DNA of 64,000 nt from Streptomyces himalayensis subsp. himalayensis (GCF_013778455.1 NZ_JACEHE010000010.1:62001-126000); one strand, 5' to 3'; shown: positions 1 through 7,474, numbered from the stretch's first letter. Notes: a model not told the origin generated them from the letters alone. Program-made: numbers and translations.

Positions 1-61
1 TGTGGAACTCCTCGGCACCCGCGCTGAACACCTCTCCGACCGTGCCCTGTTGTGCGGACAT
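1..61 (-). CDS. Partial N-terminus, possibly a SAM-dependent methyltransferase
   Basis: Only the first 20 codons are inside the window. The ATG at 61 is preceded by a good ribosome binding site (GGGGAG, about 70-75 on the minus strand). The peptide starts MSAQQGTVGEVF and continues SAGAEEFH. This resembles the N-terminus of some Streptomyces class I methyltransferases, but that is memory of the family and too little is visible to prove it. It would be transcribed in the same direction as the zinc importer operon that ends at 165. Confidence 0.4.
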   Translation of the reverse strand, partial: MSAQQGTVGEVFSAGAEEFH

Positions 62-164
62 CGAAACTCCCCACACATCTGAAACGGTCTTCGTTGTCGT
101 CAACGTACTTGCGGGGCGCTCCCTTTGACCACCCATGGGCGGTGGTGCGAAGAGGCCGACGTTC

Positions 165-1004
165 TCAGCCAGTCGACGCGGCGCGGCGCCGTAGGGGCGG
201 CCGGAGCAGGCCGTTGTGTGGGGACAGGGCCAGGGAGACGAGGAAGACGGCGGCGACGACGAGGGTGATGGTGCCGCCGGGGGCGAGGTTCCAGTGCGTG
301 GAGAGAGTGAGGCCGAGGGCGCAGGAGCCGGTGCCGATGGCCATGGACAGCGGCAGGGTGATGCCGATGCGGTCGGTCCAGAGGCGGGCGGTGGCGGCGG
401 GGCCGACGATGAGGGCCATGGCGAGCATGACTCCGATGGCGGGGGCGGTGATGACGATGACGGCCTCGATGAGGACCAGCAGGAGGAGGTCGAGGGCGGC
501 CACGGGGTACCCGGCGGCGCGCTGCCCTTCGGGGTCGAAGGCCCCGTGGACGAGTTCTTTGTGGAGGGCGGCGAGGACCAGCAGGACCAGCGCGCCCACG
601 CCGGCCGTCACGGCGAGGTCGTGCTCGGTGACGGTGACGATGGAGCCGGTCATGAAGGCTTCGAGGTCGCGGCTGAAGCCGTCGGAGGCGGACAGCAGGG
701 CGACGCCGAGGGCGAAGCCGGCGGCCAGCACGATGCCGGTCGCGGTGGTGGCGCCCTGGTCGCGGCGGCGGGAGACGGCCAGGACGCACAGACAGATCAG
801 CACGCCCATGGCGGCGCCACCGAGGTAGATGTCGATGCCGACTACGGCGGCGAGGACGACGCCGGGAAAGGTGGCGTGGGTCATGGCCATCGTGAAGAAG
901 CCCATGCGGCGCAGTACGACATGCACGCCCATCGCGCCGCACACGGCGCCGACGAGTGCGGCCTCCAGCAGTGCGCGGTGGGTGTAGGAGTCGAGCCAGC
1001 TCAT
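165..1004 (-). CDS. znuB: Zinc/manganese ABC transporter permease (second of two)
   Basis: This 279-residue integral membrane protein belongs to the ABC-3 family of metal permeases (ZnuB/TroC/TroD), which move metal delivered by a lipoprotein across the cytoplasmic membrane. It has about eight hydrophobic helices and the family-typical segment MGFFTMAMTHATFPG near residue 35. The start was set at the ATG at 1004 (MSWLDSYTH), because that ATG overlaps the stop of the upstream permease by 4 nt and upstream in-frame sequence is not hydrophobic or conserved. It is last in the operon lipoprotein-ATPase-permease-permease. Two different permeases side by side is the Tro-type layout, so a heterodimeric channel is likely. 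Zinc is favoured because of the Zur-like box in front of the operon. Confidence 0.88.
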   Translation of the reverse strand: MSWLDSYTHRALLEAALVGAVCGAMGVHVVLRRMGFFTMAMTHATFPGVVLAAVVGIDIYLGGAAMGVLICLCVLAVSRRRDQGATTATGIVLAAGFALGVALLSASDGFSRDLEAFMTGSIVTVTEHDLAVTAGVGALVLLVLAALHKELVHGAFDPEGQRAAGYPVAALDLLLLVLIEAVIVITAPAIGVMLAMALIVGPAATARLWTDRIGITLPLSMAIGTGSCALGLTLSTHWNLAPGGTITLVVAAVFLVSLALSPHNGLLRPPLRRRAASTG

Positions 1005-1843
1005 GCCCGTACCGCCTTCCGTGCGGCAAGCAGCAGGGTGTACGCGGCCGTCATCAGCAGGACGACCGCGGGCCCGGCGGCCAGCTGTACGCCGTGCAGG
1101 ACCGACGCCTGGTAACTGGCCGCCAGTCCGAGCCAACCGCACAACGCACCGAAGCCGGCGCCGATGGCGGCGATGACCGGGATGCGGTGCGAGAGCAGCC
1201 GGCCGAAGGCAGCGGGCACGATCATCAGCGCGATCACCAGGACCGTGCCCACCGCGCGGACCGCCGCCACCACGACCAAGGCGATCAGGACGTTCAGCGC
1301 GAGGTCGAGCAGCCAGGTCCGGTGTCCCATGGCGCGGGCGCCGTCCGGGTCGAAGGCCCGCAGCGTGAAGTGCCGCCCGAGGAAGGCCAGTGCGACAAGG
1401 CAGCCTGCGGCGAGCACTGCGCTCTGCACGATGTCGGCGCGTGTGACGGTGAGCACCTGTCCGAAGAGAAAGGCGTTGAGGTCGTGCCGGTAGTCGTGCT
1501 GCCGGGAGACCAGGACGACGCCGAGCCCGAAGAACGCGGTGAGGATGACGGTCAGCGCCGAGTCCTCGCTGATGCGCGGCGCGCGGGTGAGCAGCGTCAG
1601 CAGGACGGCGGTGAGCAGCCCGGCGACCAGCGCACCCCAGAAGACCCCGTCCGCGGCCCCGGCGGCGAACCCCACCACGACACCGGGGAAGACGGTGTGC
1701 GTGAGCGCGTCGGCCACGTACGCGAGACGGCGTACGAGGACGAAGACACCGACCGCGCCGCCCAGTACGCCCAGGATCAGCAACTCCACGAGGGCACGGG
1801 CCATGTACGGCACCTGGAAGGGGTCGGTGAGCGGAGAGCCCAT
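1001..1843 (-). CDS. znuB: Zinc/manganese ABC transporter permease (first of two)
   Basis: This 280-residue ABC-3 family metal permease is hydrophobic throughout and has the conserved stretch LAYVADALTHTVFPG near residue 40, which corresponds to the family signature in the downstream permease. The ATG at 1843 overlaps the ATPase stop (ATGA), and its own stop overlaps the next permease start, so all subunits appear translationally coupled. It probably pairs with the downstream permease as one half of the channel for the lipoprotein encoded at 2634-3587. The two permeases are clearly related but not recent duplicates. Substrate cannot be read from the permease itself; zinc is inferred from the operon promoter. 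Confidence 0.88.
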   Translation of the reverse strand: MGSPLTDPFQVPYMARALVELLILGVLGGAVGVFVLVRRLAYVADALTHTVFPGVVVGFAAGAADGVFWGALVAGLLTAVLLTLLTRAPRISEDSALTVILTAFFGLGVVLVSRQHDYRHDLNAFLFGQVLTVTRADIVQSAVLAAGCLVALAFLGRHFTLRAFDPDGARAMGHRTWLLDLALNVLIALVVVAAVRAVGTVLVIALMIVPAAFGRLLSHRIPVIAAIGAGFGALCGWLGLAASYQASVLHGVQLAAGPAVVLLMTAAYTLLLAARKAVRA

Positions 1844-2637
1844 CACATCCCCGCCACGATCGTGCTGCCGTCGACTTCGAGCACGTGTGCGCCGTAGCAG
1901 CAGCGGAGATTGTCGGCGGTCAGCGTCCGCTCCGGCGGACCGAACCCGTACTGCCGCCCGTTGAGGAGACAGACCTGCCGGCACAGGATGTGCGCGACCG
2001 ACAGGTCATGGGTGGAAACGAGGACCGCGGCGCCGCCCGCCAGCAGTTCGCGCAGCGCGCCGAGCAGCGCGTCGCGGCTGACCGCGTCCACGCCGTTGAA
2101 CGGCTCGTCGAGGAGGAGTACGTCGGCCTGCTGGGCGATGGCGCGGGCCAGCAGGACGCGCTGGCGCTGGCCGCCGGAGAGGGTGCCGAAGCGGTCCCGG
2201 GCCCGGTCGGCGAGTCCCACCAGGTCCAGGGCGTCGGCGGCGATCGCCCGGTCGCGTTTCCCGGGGCGGCGCAGCCAGCCCGCCGCCCGGTAGCGGCCCA
2301 TGAGCACCACCTGGCCGACGGTGACGGGGAATTCGGGATCGAGGGCGTCTGCCTGGGGGACATAGGCGGTACGGGATCGGGCGGCGGCCGGGCGCTGCCC
2401 GCGCACGGTGACAGAGCCGGAGGCGACCGTGACCAGGCCGAGCGCGGCCTTGATGAGGGTGGACTTGCCCGCGCCGTTGGGCCCGACGAGGGCGGTGGCC
2501 TGCCCCGCGGGCACCGTGCCGTGCACATCGTGCAGTACGGTCGCGGAGCCGTAGGCCAGGGTGGCGTGGTCGAAGACGATCGCCGGAGGCGGACCGTCCT
2601 CGGTGCGCGGCTGGGGCACGACGGCGGTGGCGGTCAC
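1843..2637 (-). CDS. znuC: Zinc/manganese ABC transporter ATP-binding protein
   Basis: This 264-residue nucleotide-binding subunit energises the metal importer. Walker A GPNGAGKST lies at residues 52-60, the signature LSGGQ at about 153-157, Walker B LLLDEP at about 174-179 and the switch His at 210, so it should be catalytically competent. The start is a GTG at 2637 that overlaps the lipoprotein stop codon by 4 nt (GTGA). The gene is second in the four-gene operon. The C-terminus has two adjacent cysteines (about 246-247) followed by a His, which could touch metal, but this is only an observation. Confidence 0.92.
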   Translation of the reverse strand: MTATAVVPQPRTEDGPPPAIVFDHATLAYGSATVLHDVHGTVPAGQATALVGPNGAGKSTLIKAALGLVTVASGSVTVRGQRPAAARSRTAYVPQADALDPEFPVTVGQVVLMGRYRAAGWLRRPGKRDRAIAADALDLVGLADRARDRFGTLSGGQRQRVLLARAIAQQADVLLLDEPFNGVDAVSRDALLGALRELLAGGAAVLVSTHDLSVAHILCRQVCLLNGRQYGFGPPERTLTADNLRCCYGAHVLEVDGSTIVAGM

Positions 2638-3587
2638 TTCAGGGCGTCCACGATCGTCTTGGTGTTGAACTCCATGCTCTTGAGGTAGGTGTCGCCCGCC
2701 GAACCCTTCGGGCCGAGCGAATCGCCGTACAGCGAGCCGTCGCCCGCGACCACCTTCACCCCGGACTGGCGGGCGATGGCCTGGGCGGTCTTGGGAGGCA
2801 GCGAGGTCTCGCCGAAGACGGCCTTCACCTTCTGCTTCTTGATCTTCTTCACCAGGCTGTCCAACTGGTTGCCCGACAGCTCGGCCTGGTCGCTGAAGTC
2901 GGGGATGACCGAACCGACATAGGTCAGCTGGTAGCGGTCGATGTAGTAGCCGAAGGCATCGTGGTTGGTGACGAGCTTGCGGTCGTCGGCGGGCAGGGAG
3001 TTGATCTGCTCGGCGATGTCCTTGTCGAGGGCGTCGAGTTTGGCCGCGTACGCCGTGAAGTTGTCCTGGTAGTCCGCCTTGTGTTGCGGGTCGGCCTTGA
3101 TCAGGGCCTTCTCGATGGTCTCGCTCATGATCTTGGCGTTGAGCGGGTTGTGCCAGATGTGCGGGTCGTCGGCGGCCTTGCCGGTTTCGTGGTCCTCGCC
3201 CTGGCGCAGGGTGATGCCCGTGCTGGTGTCGACGGTCTCGCCGTCGAAGCCGGACGCCTGGGCGGTCTTGGGCAGCCACTCGTCCTCCAGGCCCACGCCG
3301 TTCTTCACCAGCAGCGCGGCCTCGCCTATCGCCTGGAGCGCGGCCGGGGTCGGCTCGTACTCGTGGGGCGAGGCATTGGGCTTGACCAGCTGGGTGACGG
3401 TGACCCGGTCTCCGCCGATGTTGCGGACGAAGTCGGCGACTTGGGTGGTGGTGGCCACGACCTTGACCGTGCCGCCGCCCTGGGCGTCGCCGCTGTTGGC
3501 GCCGGCGGTGGTGCCGCAGGCGGTGAGTGAGGTGGCGGCGACCGCCGCGAGGGCGGCTGCCGCGGTGAGGCGCTGGGGGTGGTGCAC
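2634..3587 (-). CDS. znuA: Zinc-binding lipoprotein of the ABC importer (cluster A-I)
   Basis: This 317-residue protein captures metal outside the membrane and passes it to the two permeases. A 23-residue signal ends in the lipobox LTAC, so Cys24 is lipidated. The three expected metal-ligand histidines of cluster A-I proteins are visible in PHEYEP (about 75), DDPHIWHN (about 143) and TNHDAF (about 209), with a late Asp in AGDGSLYGD. There is no long His-rich loop. I chose the GTG at 3587 because it follows GGAGGAG by about 5 nt and gives a compact signal peptide. The in-frame ATGs at 3635 and 3620 overlap a Zur-like operator and add an unlikely N-terminal extension. It is the first gene of the operon. 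Confidence 0.9.
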   Translation of the reverse strand: MHHPQRLTAAAALAAVAATSLTACGTTAGANSGDAQGGGTVKVVATTTQVADFVRNIGGDRVTVTQLVKPNASPHEYEPTPAALQAIGEAALLVKNGVGLEDEWLPKTAQASGFDGETVDTSTGITLRQGEDHETGKAADDPHIWHNPLNAKIMSETIEKALIKADPQHKADYQDNFTAYAAKLDALDKDIAEQINSLPADDRKLVTNHDAFGYYIDRYQLTYVGSVIPDFSDQAELSGNQLDSLVKKIKKQKVKAVFGETSLPPKTAQAIARQSGVKVVAGDGSLYGDSLGPKGSAGDTYLKSMEFNTKTIVDALK

Positions 3588-3619
3588 GGTACTCCTCCGA
3601 CCGGTTGCCTTAACAGTCA

Positions 3620-3634
3620 TGGAAATCATTTTCA
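3620..3634 (-). promoter_or_regulatory. Zur-like operator of the zinc importer operon
   Basis: The plus strand reads TGGAAATCATTTTCA, a 15-bp inverted repeat with 7-bp arms around one base. It matches the Streptomyces Zur consensus (TGAAAATGATTTTCA type) at nearly every position. It lies 33 bp upstream of the GTG start at 3587, where a bound repressor would cover the promoter. Zinc-bound Zur would repress znuACB here. The match is seen; the binding is inferred. Confidence 0.8.
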
Positions 3635-3797
3635 TTTAGCATCCGACATCGATGGGGTGCCGGTCAACTTCCCCGCGGCTACGACTCGGTAGTCGTGAGG
3701 GCGGGTGCCTGTCGGCCGGTGAGGTGCAGCGGGTCTTCCTCACTCGCGCGCTGCCGGTCGATGCGCCGGTCCTGATCCGAACATCATCCAAGGTGTT

Positions 3798-3807
3798 CTG
3801 AATTCAG
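3798..3807 (+). promoter_or_regulatory. Candidate operator of the CmtR-type gene
   Basis: CTGAATTCAG is a perfect 10-bp palindrome about 20 bp upstream of the GTG at 3829, followed by an AT-rich stretch (TTGTACTGT) that could be a -10 region. ArsR/SmtB regulators bind such sites over their own promoters. No experimental consensus was checked, so this is a weak call. The remaining sequence between 3636 and 3797 shows no gene. Confidence 0.3.
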
Positions 3808-3828
3808 GATTCCTTGTACTGTTGAGGA

Positions 3829-4164
3829 GTGCTGACTCTGGCTGCCGACATAGAAGTACTCGCCCGGTTCGGACGCGCTTTGGCCGATCCGATCCGCTGC
3901 CGCATCCTGCTCGCCCTTCGCGAGGCCCCGTCCTACCCCGCCGACCTCGCCGACGCGCTGGGCATCTCCCGCACCCGGCTGTCCAACCACCTCGCCTGCC
4001 TGCGCGACTGCGGCCTCGTGGTCACCGTCCCCCACGGACGACGTACCCGCTACGAGCTCGCCGACGAGCGTCTCGGGCACGCCCTGGACGACCTGCGCAC
4101 GGCGGTCGTCGCGGTCGAGGCGGACCGCACCTGCCCGGACGCCGGCGACAAGGAGTGCTGCTGA
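3829..4164 (+). CDS. cmtR: ArsR/SmtB-family Cd(II)/Pb(II) sensor, CmtR type
   Basis: This 111-residue winged-helix repressor releases its DNA when it binds a thiophilic metal. The cysteines at positions 57 and 61 (in NHLACLRDCGLV) and at 102 (in DRTCPDAG) coincide exactly in number and spacing with the Cys57/Cys61/Cys102 ligands described for Mycobacterium tuberculosis CmtR, a Cd/Pb sensor. The overall sequence is alignable with CmtR from memory. Additional cysteines end the protein (ECC). The GTG at 3829 sits only a few bases after GAGGAG. The next gene, a CDF exporter, starts immediately after its stop, so the pair is probably one autoregulated detoxification operon. Confidence 0.88.
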   Translation: MLTLAADIEVLARFGRALADPIRCRILLALREAPSYPADLADALGISRTRLSNHLACLRDCGLVVTVPHGRRTRYELADERLGHALDDLRTAVVAVEADRTCPDAGDKECC

Positions 4165-4875
4165 GTGACCGCGCTACCCCTCGCCCCCAGCCCGGCGCGC
4201 CGGGATACGCTGGCTCGCCGGATACGCTTGCTGGTCGCTGCGACGATCACCTACAACGTCATGGAGGCGATCGTCGCGATCACGGCGGGAACCCTTGCCT
4301 CCTCCACCGCGCTGATCGGCTTCGGCCTCGACTCCGTGATCGAGGTCTCCTCCGCCGCAGCGGTGGCCTGGCAGTTCTCCGCGGCCGACCACGCCGTCCG
4401 GGAAGCCCGCGAGCAGCGCACACTGCGGATCATCGCCGTCTCCTTCTTCGCCCTCGCCATCTACGTCGCCGTCGAGTCCGTCCGGACGCTCGCCGACACC
4501 GGTCAGGCCGACAGCTCGATGCCCGGCATCGCACTGGCCGCTCTCTCCCTGCTGGTCATGCCGTTCCTGTCCGCCGCCCAGCGCCGCGCCGGGCGTGAGA
4601 TGGGCTCGGCCTCGGCCGTCGCCGACTCCAAGCAGACCCTGCTGTGCACCTACCTGTCCGCGGTGCTGCTGATCGGGCTGGTCCTCAACGCCACCCTGGG
4701 CTGGTCGTGGGCCGATCCGGCTGCCGCCCTGGTGATTGCCGCCATCGCGGTCAAGGAGGGCCGCGACGCCTGGCAGGGCAAGGGGTGCTGTACCACCCCC
4801 GCCCACGTGGCGGCGCCTGCCAGCGCCGACGAGGGCGCCTGCGGCTGCCGCCCCGGAGGCGACTGCTGTAGCTGA
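4165..4875 (+). CDS. Cation diffusion facilitator-type metal exporter
   Basis: This 236-residue membrane protein resembles the small CDF-type cation transporters that exchange protons for Zn, Cd or similar ions. Six hydrophobic segments are visible. Acidic metal-site motifs occur in FGLDSVIE (about residue 54) and ADSKQT (about residue 152). It lacks the usual cytoplasmic C-terminal domain. Instead it ends in a cysteine-rich tail with pairs GCC, CGC and DCC, which may collect the metal delivered to the exporter. The GTG at 4165 directly follows the cmtR stop with no gap. The CmtR-type sensor next to it suggests Cd or Pb, possibly Zn, as substrate. Confidence 0.82.
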   Translation: MTALPLAPSPARRDTLARRIRLLVAATITYNVMEAIVAITAGTLASSTALIGFGLDSVIEVSSAAAVAWQFSAADHAVREAREQRTLRIIAVSFFALAIYVAVESVRTLADTGQADSSMPGIALAALSLLVMPFLSAAQRRAGREMGSASAVADSKQTLLCTYLSAVLLIGLVLNATLGWSWADPAAALVIAAIAVKEGRDAWQGKGCCTTPAHVAAPASADEGACGCRPGGDCCS

Positions 4876-5051
4876 CCGACGCGGCCGACACCCGCACCGC
4901 GTGATGCTGGAACTGCGGGTCGACCCGACTGTCCGAACGCCCAGCCTGCCGCTGACCGGCTCCGCCAGGTACTCGACGAGGCAGGTTCTCCCGCCACTGG
5001 GGCGAGGCCCTCCCCGAGGGCTGGACCACCGGCCCGAGGCTGCCGAGCGTC

Positions 5052-5255
5052 GTGAACGCCACGCTCGGCGACCGCACCAGCCGCTACGTCCACCTGATCC
5101 CACAGCCCGACGGGCATCGCGCCGAAGCCGTACGCGACGGCCTCATCGACCTGCCGCACCGACTCCCGGAAACAGCCCGGCTCACCCTGACATGGGACCA
5201 GGGAGCAGAGATGGCATGCCACCACCAGATCGCGCCTACCTGCGCGAGGGCGTCT
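5052..5255 (+). pseudogene. IS30-family transposase remnant
   Basis: Translation gives a block reading GDRTSRYVHLIPQPDGHRAE and, further on, RLTLTWDQGAEMACH. In intact IS30 transposases this corresponds to the part of the DDE domain around the strand that carries a catalytic Asp (TWDQG.EM). The usual N-terminal HTH and the remaining catalytic residues are missing. The stretch 4876-5051 shows no recognisable gene, and no terminal inverted repeats were found. It is a dead insertion scar between the CDF gene and the COG0523 gene. Confidence 0.6.
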
Positions 5256-5280
5256 GAAATCGCCGCCCGGCCCGGAGTTC

Positions 5281-6462
5281 TCAGGCCCCCGGGACGAGTT
5301 CGGGGTGTTCGTGCTCGCAGGCGTCGTCGATGCCGTAGGTCTCCCAGGCGGGGAAGGGGTCGCCGGGCGGGACGGTCTCGCCAGCCGTCATCAGGCATGC
5401 GGACAAGGCGGTCCGCAGGGCCTCGGCGCGCAACTCCGTGCCGATGAAGACCAGCTCCTGGGCGTACGGTGCCTCGCCGTCCCGTGCGGCGGACGGTTCG
5501 AAGCGGGCGACCGAGCCGGCCTGGGACCACAGGCCCGTCACATGGGGGCGGCTGGCCAGGGTGAAGAAGCCCTTGGACCGCAGGACCTGCCCGAAGGCAC
5601 CGCTGTCGAGCCGTTCGCTCACGAAGGTCCACAACCGGCCGGGGTGGAAGGGAAGTTCAGAGCGGAAGACGGTGGAGGAGATGCCGTATTCCTCCGTCTC
5701 CGGGACGTGGTCGCCGTTGAGCTCGCGCACCCACCCCGGGGCCTGCTGGGCGCGGTCCAGGTCGAACAGCCCGGTGCCCAGCACCTCCCGGACATCCACC
5801 TGCCCGTGGAGGGAAGGGACGATCCGGGCGACGGGATTGAGGCGGGCGAGCGTCGCCCGCAGCCGGTCGGCGGACTCCGCGTCGACGAGGTCGAGCTTGT
5901 TGAGCACGATGACGTCGGCGAACTCGATCTGGTCCATCAGCAGGTCGCTGACGGTGCGTTCGTCGTCCTCGTACTGGTCGAGCCCCCGCTCGATGAGCTC
6001 GTCCCCGCCCGCCAGTTCGGGCAGGAAGTTCGCGGCGTCGACGACCGTGACCATGGTGTCCAGGCGGGCGATGTCCCCCAGGGTGGCGCCGTCGTCGCGG
6101 GCGAAGGCGAAGGTGGCGGCCACGGGCATCGGCTCGGAGATGCCGGACGATTCGATGAGGAGGTGGTCGAAGCGGCCCTCGCGGGCCAGCCGGTCGACCT
6201 CTTCCAGCAGGTCGTCGCGCAGGGTGCAGCAGATGCAGCCGTTGGTCATCTCGACCAGGCGTTCCTCGGTCCGCGATAGGGCGGCCTCGCCGCCGCGCAC
6301 GAGTGCGGCATCGATGTTGATCTCGCTCATGTCGTTGACGATGACCGCGACGCGCAGGTCTTCGCGGTTGCCGAGAACGTGGTTGAGGAGGGTCGTCTTG
6401 CCCGCCCCGAGGAAGCCGGACAGGACGGTGACGGGCAGTCGGTCGCTCGGGTCGTACGGCAT
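5281..6462 (-). CDS. COG0523/CobW-family GTPase, probable zinc metallochaperone
   Basis: This 393-residue G3E GTPase is of the type that delivers zinc to essential client proteins during zinc starvation. Walker A GFLGAGKTT lies at residues 16-24, the family metal motif CICC at 76-79, a NKLD guanine-specificity motif near 200, and a CobW C-terminal domain follows. The protein ends in a short Cys/His stretch (CEHEHPEL) that could bind metal. It starts 6 nt after the stop of a cysteine-free bL32 gene, so both form one unit. COG0523 genes with this partner are commonly Zur-regulated in actinobacteria, and a Zur-like box lies upstream at about 6678. A cobalamin role is unlikely, as no cob genes are present. 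Confidence 0.88.
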   Translation of the reverse strand: MPYDPSDRLPVTVLSGFLGAGKTTLLNHVLGNREDLRVAVIVNDMSEINIDAALVRGGEAALSRTEERLVEMTNGCICCTLRDDLLEEVDRLAREGRFDHLLIESSGISEPMPVAATFAFARDDGATLGDIARLDTMVTVVDAANFLPELAGGDELIERGLDQYEDDERTVSDLLMDQIEFADVIVLNKLDLVDAESADRLRATLARLNPVARIVPSLHGQVDVREVLGTGLFDLDRAQQAPGWVRELNGDHVPETEEYGISSTVFRSELPFHPGRLWTFVSERLDSGAFGQVLRSKGFFTLASRPHVTGLWSQAGSVARFEPSAARDGEAPYAQELVFIGTELRAEALRTALSACLMTAGETVPPGDPFPAWETYGIDDACEHEHPELVPGA

Positions 6463-6468
6463 CCGCGG

Positions 6469-6639
6469 TCAGCCCTCGGGGCGCAGCAGGCCGCGCTCGT
6501 ACGCCTTGGCCAGCCGCTGTGGCACCAGGTACGGGACGCCGTCCACGGTGACCGGCACGAGCTGCGGCGTCGTGGCCTTCCATTGAGCGCGGCGGTGGCG
6601 GGTGTTGCTACGGGACATCTTCCGCTTGGGGACAGCCAT
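6469..6639 (-). CDS. rpmF: Ribosomal protein bL32, zinc-free (C-minus) paralogue
   Basis: This 56-residue protein starts MAVPKRKMSRSNTRHRR, the diagnostic N-terminus of bL32. The usual zinc-ribbon cysteines of actinobacterial bL32 are absent: the sequence contains no cysteine at all. Such C-minus copies replace the zinc-binding form when zinc is scarce, which frees zinc for other uses. It is the promoter-proximal gene of a two-gene unit with the COG0523 GTPase (6-nt gap). The ATG at 6639 follows AGGAGAACTCAC. The gene is easily missed because of its length. A normal C-plus copy would be expected elsewhere in the genome. Confidence 0.93.
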   Translation of the reverse strand: MAVPKRKMSRSNTRHRRAQWKATTPQLVPVTVDGVPYLVPQRLAKAYERGLLRPEG

Positions 6640-6677
6640 GTGAGTTCTCCTAGATGGATGAGCGAGACGACGCTACA

Positions 6678-6695
6678 TGAAAATGGATCCCATTA
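6678..6695 (-). promoter_or_regulatory. Zur-like box between rpmF and a divergent His-rich ORF
   Basis: TGAAAATGGATCCCATTA (plus strand) keeps one good Zur half-site (TGAAAATG) and a degenerate second half. It lies about 40 bp upstream of rpmF and 125 bp upstream of the broken His-rich gene on the other strand. Position and gene content support Zur control; the sequence alone is only a partial match. Confidence 0.5.
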
Positions 6696-6820
6696 CTAAC
6701 TTCCTGCGGGCTCCTCGCCTGTGTGGCATGAGTGCGATGCGGCTCGGGGAGGAGCAGCTTTGAGTCAGTGGCGCAAATGCGTCGAGCGTGGCCGGCCTTG
6801 AAGGGCTACCGGAGGGACCC

Positions 6821-6991
6821 ATGGCCACCACGCACCCCCCATCCCCGACCACACGCACCAGCACGGCGAGGGCTGCGGTCATGTCGCGGTGCCTCATGGT
6901 GACCACGTCGACCACGTACGCGACGGCCACCGGCATGCCGGTCACGACGGGGATGCCCGGCCCTGGATCGTCCGGGTGTCCAGATGTCTGA
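6821..6991 (+). pseudogene. His-rich small zinc-associated protein, frameshifted
   Basis: An ATG at 6821 follows GGAGGG at 6811 and opens the frame MATTHPPSP. The neighbouring frame, from about 6842, reads DHTHQHGEGCGHVAVPHGDH and continues HVDHVRDGHRHAGHDGD, a dense His/Asp/Gly pattern recalled from small Streptomyces proteins near zinc genes. The two frames would join if one more base were present in the run of six C at 6835-6840. This indicates a one-base deletion, a sequencing error, or slippage on C CCC CCA. The rest of 6640-7038 shows no other gene. Divergent from rpmF and sharing its Zur-like box. Confidence 0.45.
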
Positions 6992-7038
6992 CGCCGAAGC
7001 CGGTCCCTGAGTCGGGTGAGGTGACGCGGTTGCCGGGT

Positions 7039-7425
7039 TCAGCGCGCCTCGGCCACGCCCGCCGTGGCCGGGGCGGCGTCGCGTAGGCCGAGGCGCAGGT
7101 GCTCGACGTGGTAGAGGGCCTGCTCCAGGAGTTCGGCGACGTGGTTGTCGTAGAGCGCGTAGATGATCGAGCGGCCTCGGCGTTCGCCGGTGACCAGGCC
7201 GAGGTTGCGCAGCAGGCGCAGCTGGTGGGAGCAGGCGGACTGTTCCATGCCGACGGCGTCGGCGAGTTCGGTCGCCGCGCAGGGGCCTTCCTGGAGGCGG
7301 GCCAGGATCCGCAGCCGGGAGGGTGTGGCCAGGGCTTGGAGCGTGGCGGCCACTTCGGCCGCGCCCACGGTTTCAAGGCGCTCGCGCGCGGTGGCGGTGG
7401 TCTTGGCGTCAGCTCCGTGGCCCAT
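7039..7425 (-). CDS. nmtR: ArsR/SmtB-family Ni(II)/Co(II) sensor, NmtR type
   Basis: This 128-residue winged-helix metal sensor aligns well with Mycobacterium tuberculosis NmtR. The alpha-5 metal site is conserved as Asp93, His95, His106 and His109 (in LYDNHVAE and LYHVEHL), the same spacing as Asp91/His93/His104/His107 in NmtR. The N-terminal MGHG, which also contributes ligands in NmtR, is present. The recognition helix region MEQSACSHQLRLLRNLGLV is typical. It is divergent from a P1B-4 ATPase, exactly the kind of target (CtpJ) that NmtR represses. Nickel or cobalt bound to the protein should release it from the intergenic operator at about 7451-7474. Confidence 0.9.
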   Translation of the reverse strand: MGHGADAKTTATARERLETVGAAEVAATLQALATPSRLRILARLQEGPCAATELADAVGMEQSACSHQLRLLRNLGLVTGERRGRSIIYALYDNHVAELLEQALYHVEHLRLGLRDAAPATAGVAEAR

Positions 7426-7450
7426 GGCCTCATCCTAGGGGGGTGCATCC

Positions 7451-7474
7451 ATGAATGCATGAATGCATCTTCAT
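7451..7474. promoter_or_regulatory. Candidate NmtR operator in the divergent promoter
   Basis: The segment begins ATGAA and ends TTCAT. Between these arms lie two copies of ATGCAT, giving an AT-rich imperfect palindrome about 24 bp long. It starts 26 bp upstream of nmtR and lies 85 bp upstream of the ATPase start, so one bound dimer could control both genes. ATGAA/TTCAT-type arms are usual for SmtB/NmtR operators. Confidence 0.55.

Noticed and set aside
3784..4080. 98-codon minus-strand frame over cmtR
   Set aside because: cmtR on the plus strand has exact metal-ligand conservation; the antisense frame is a shadow.
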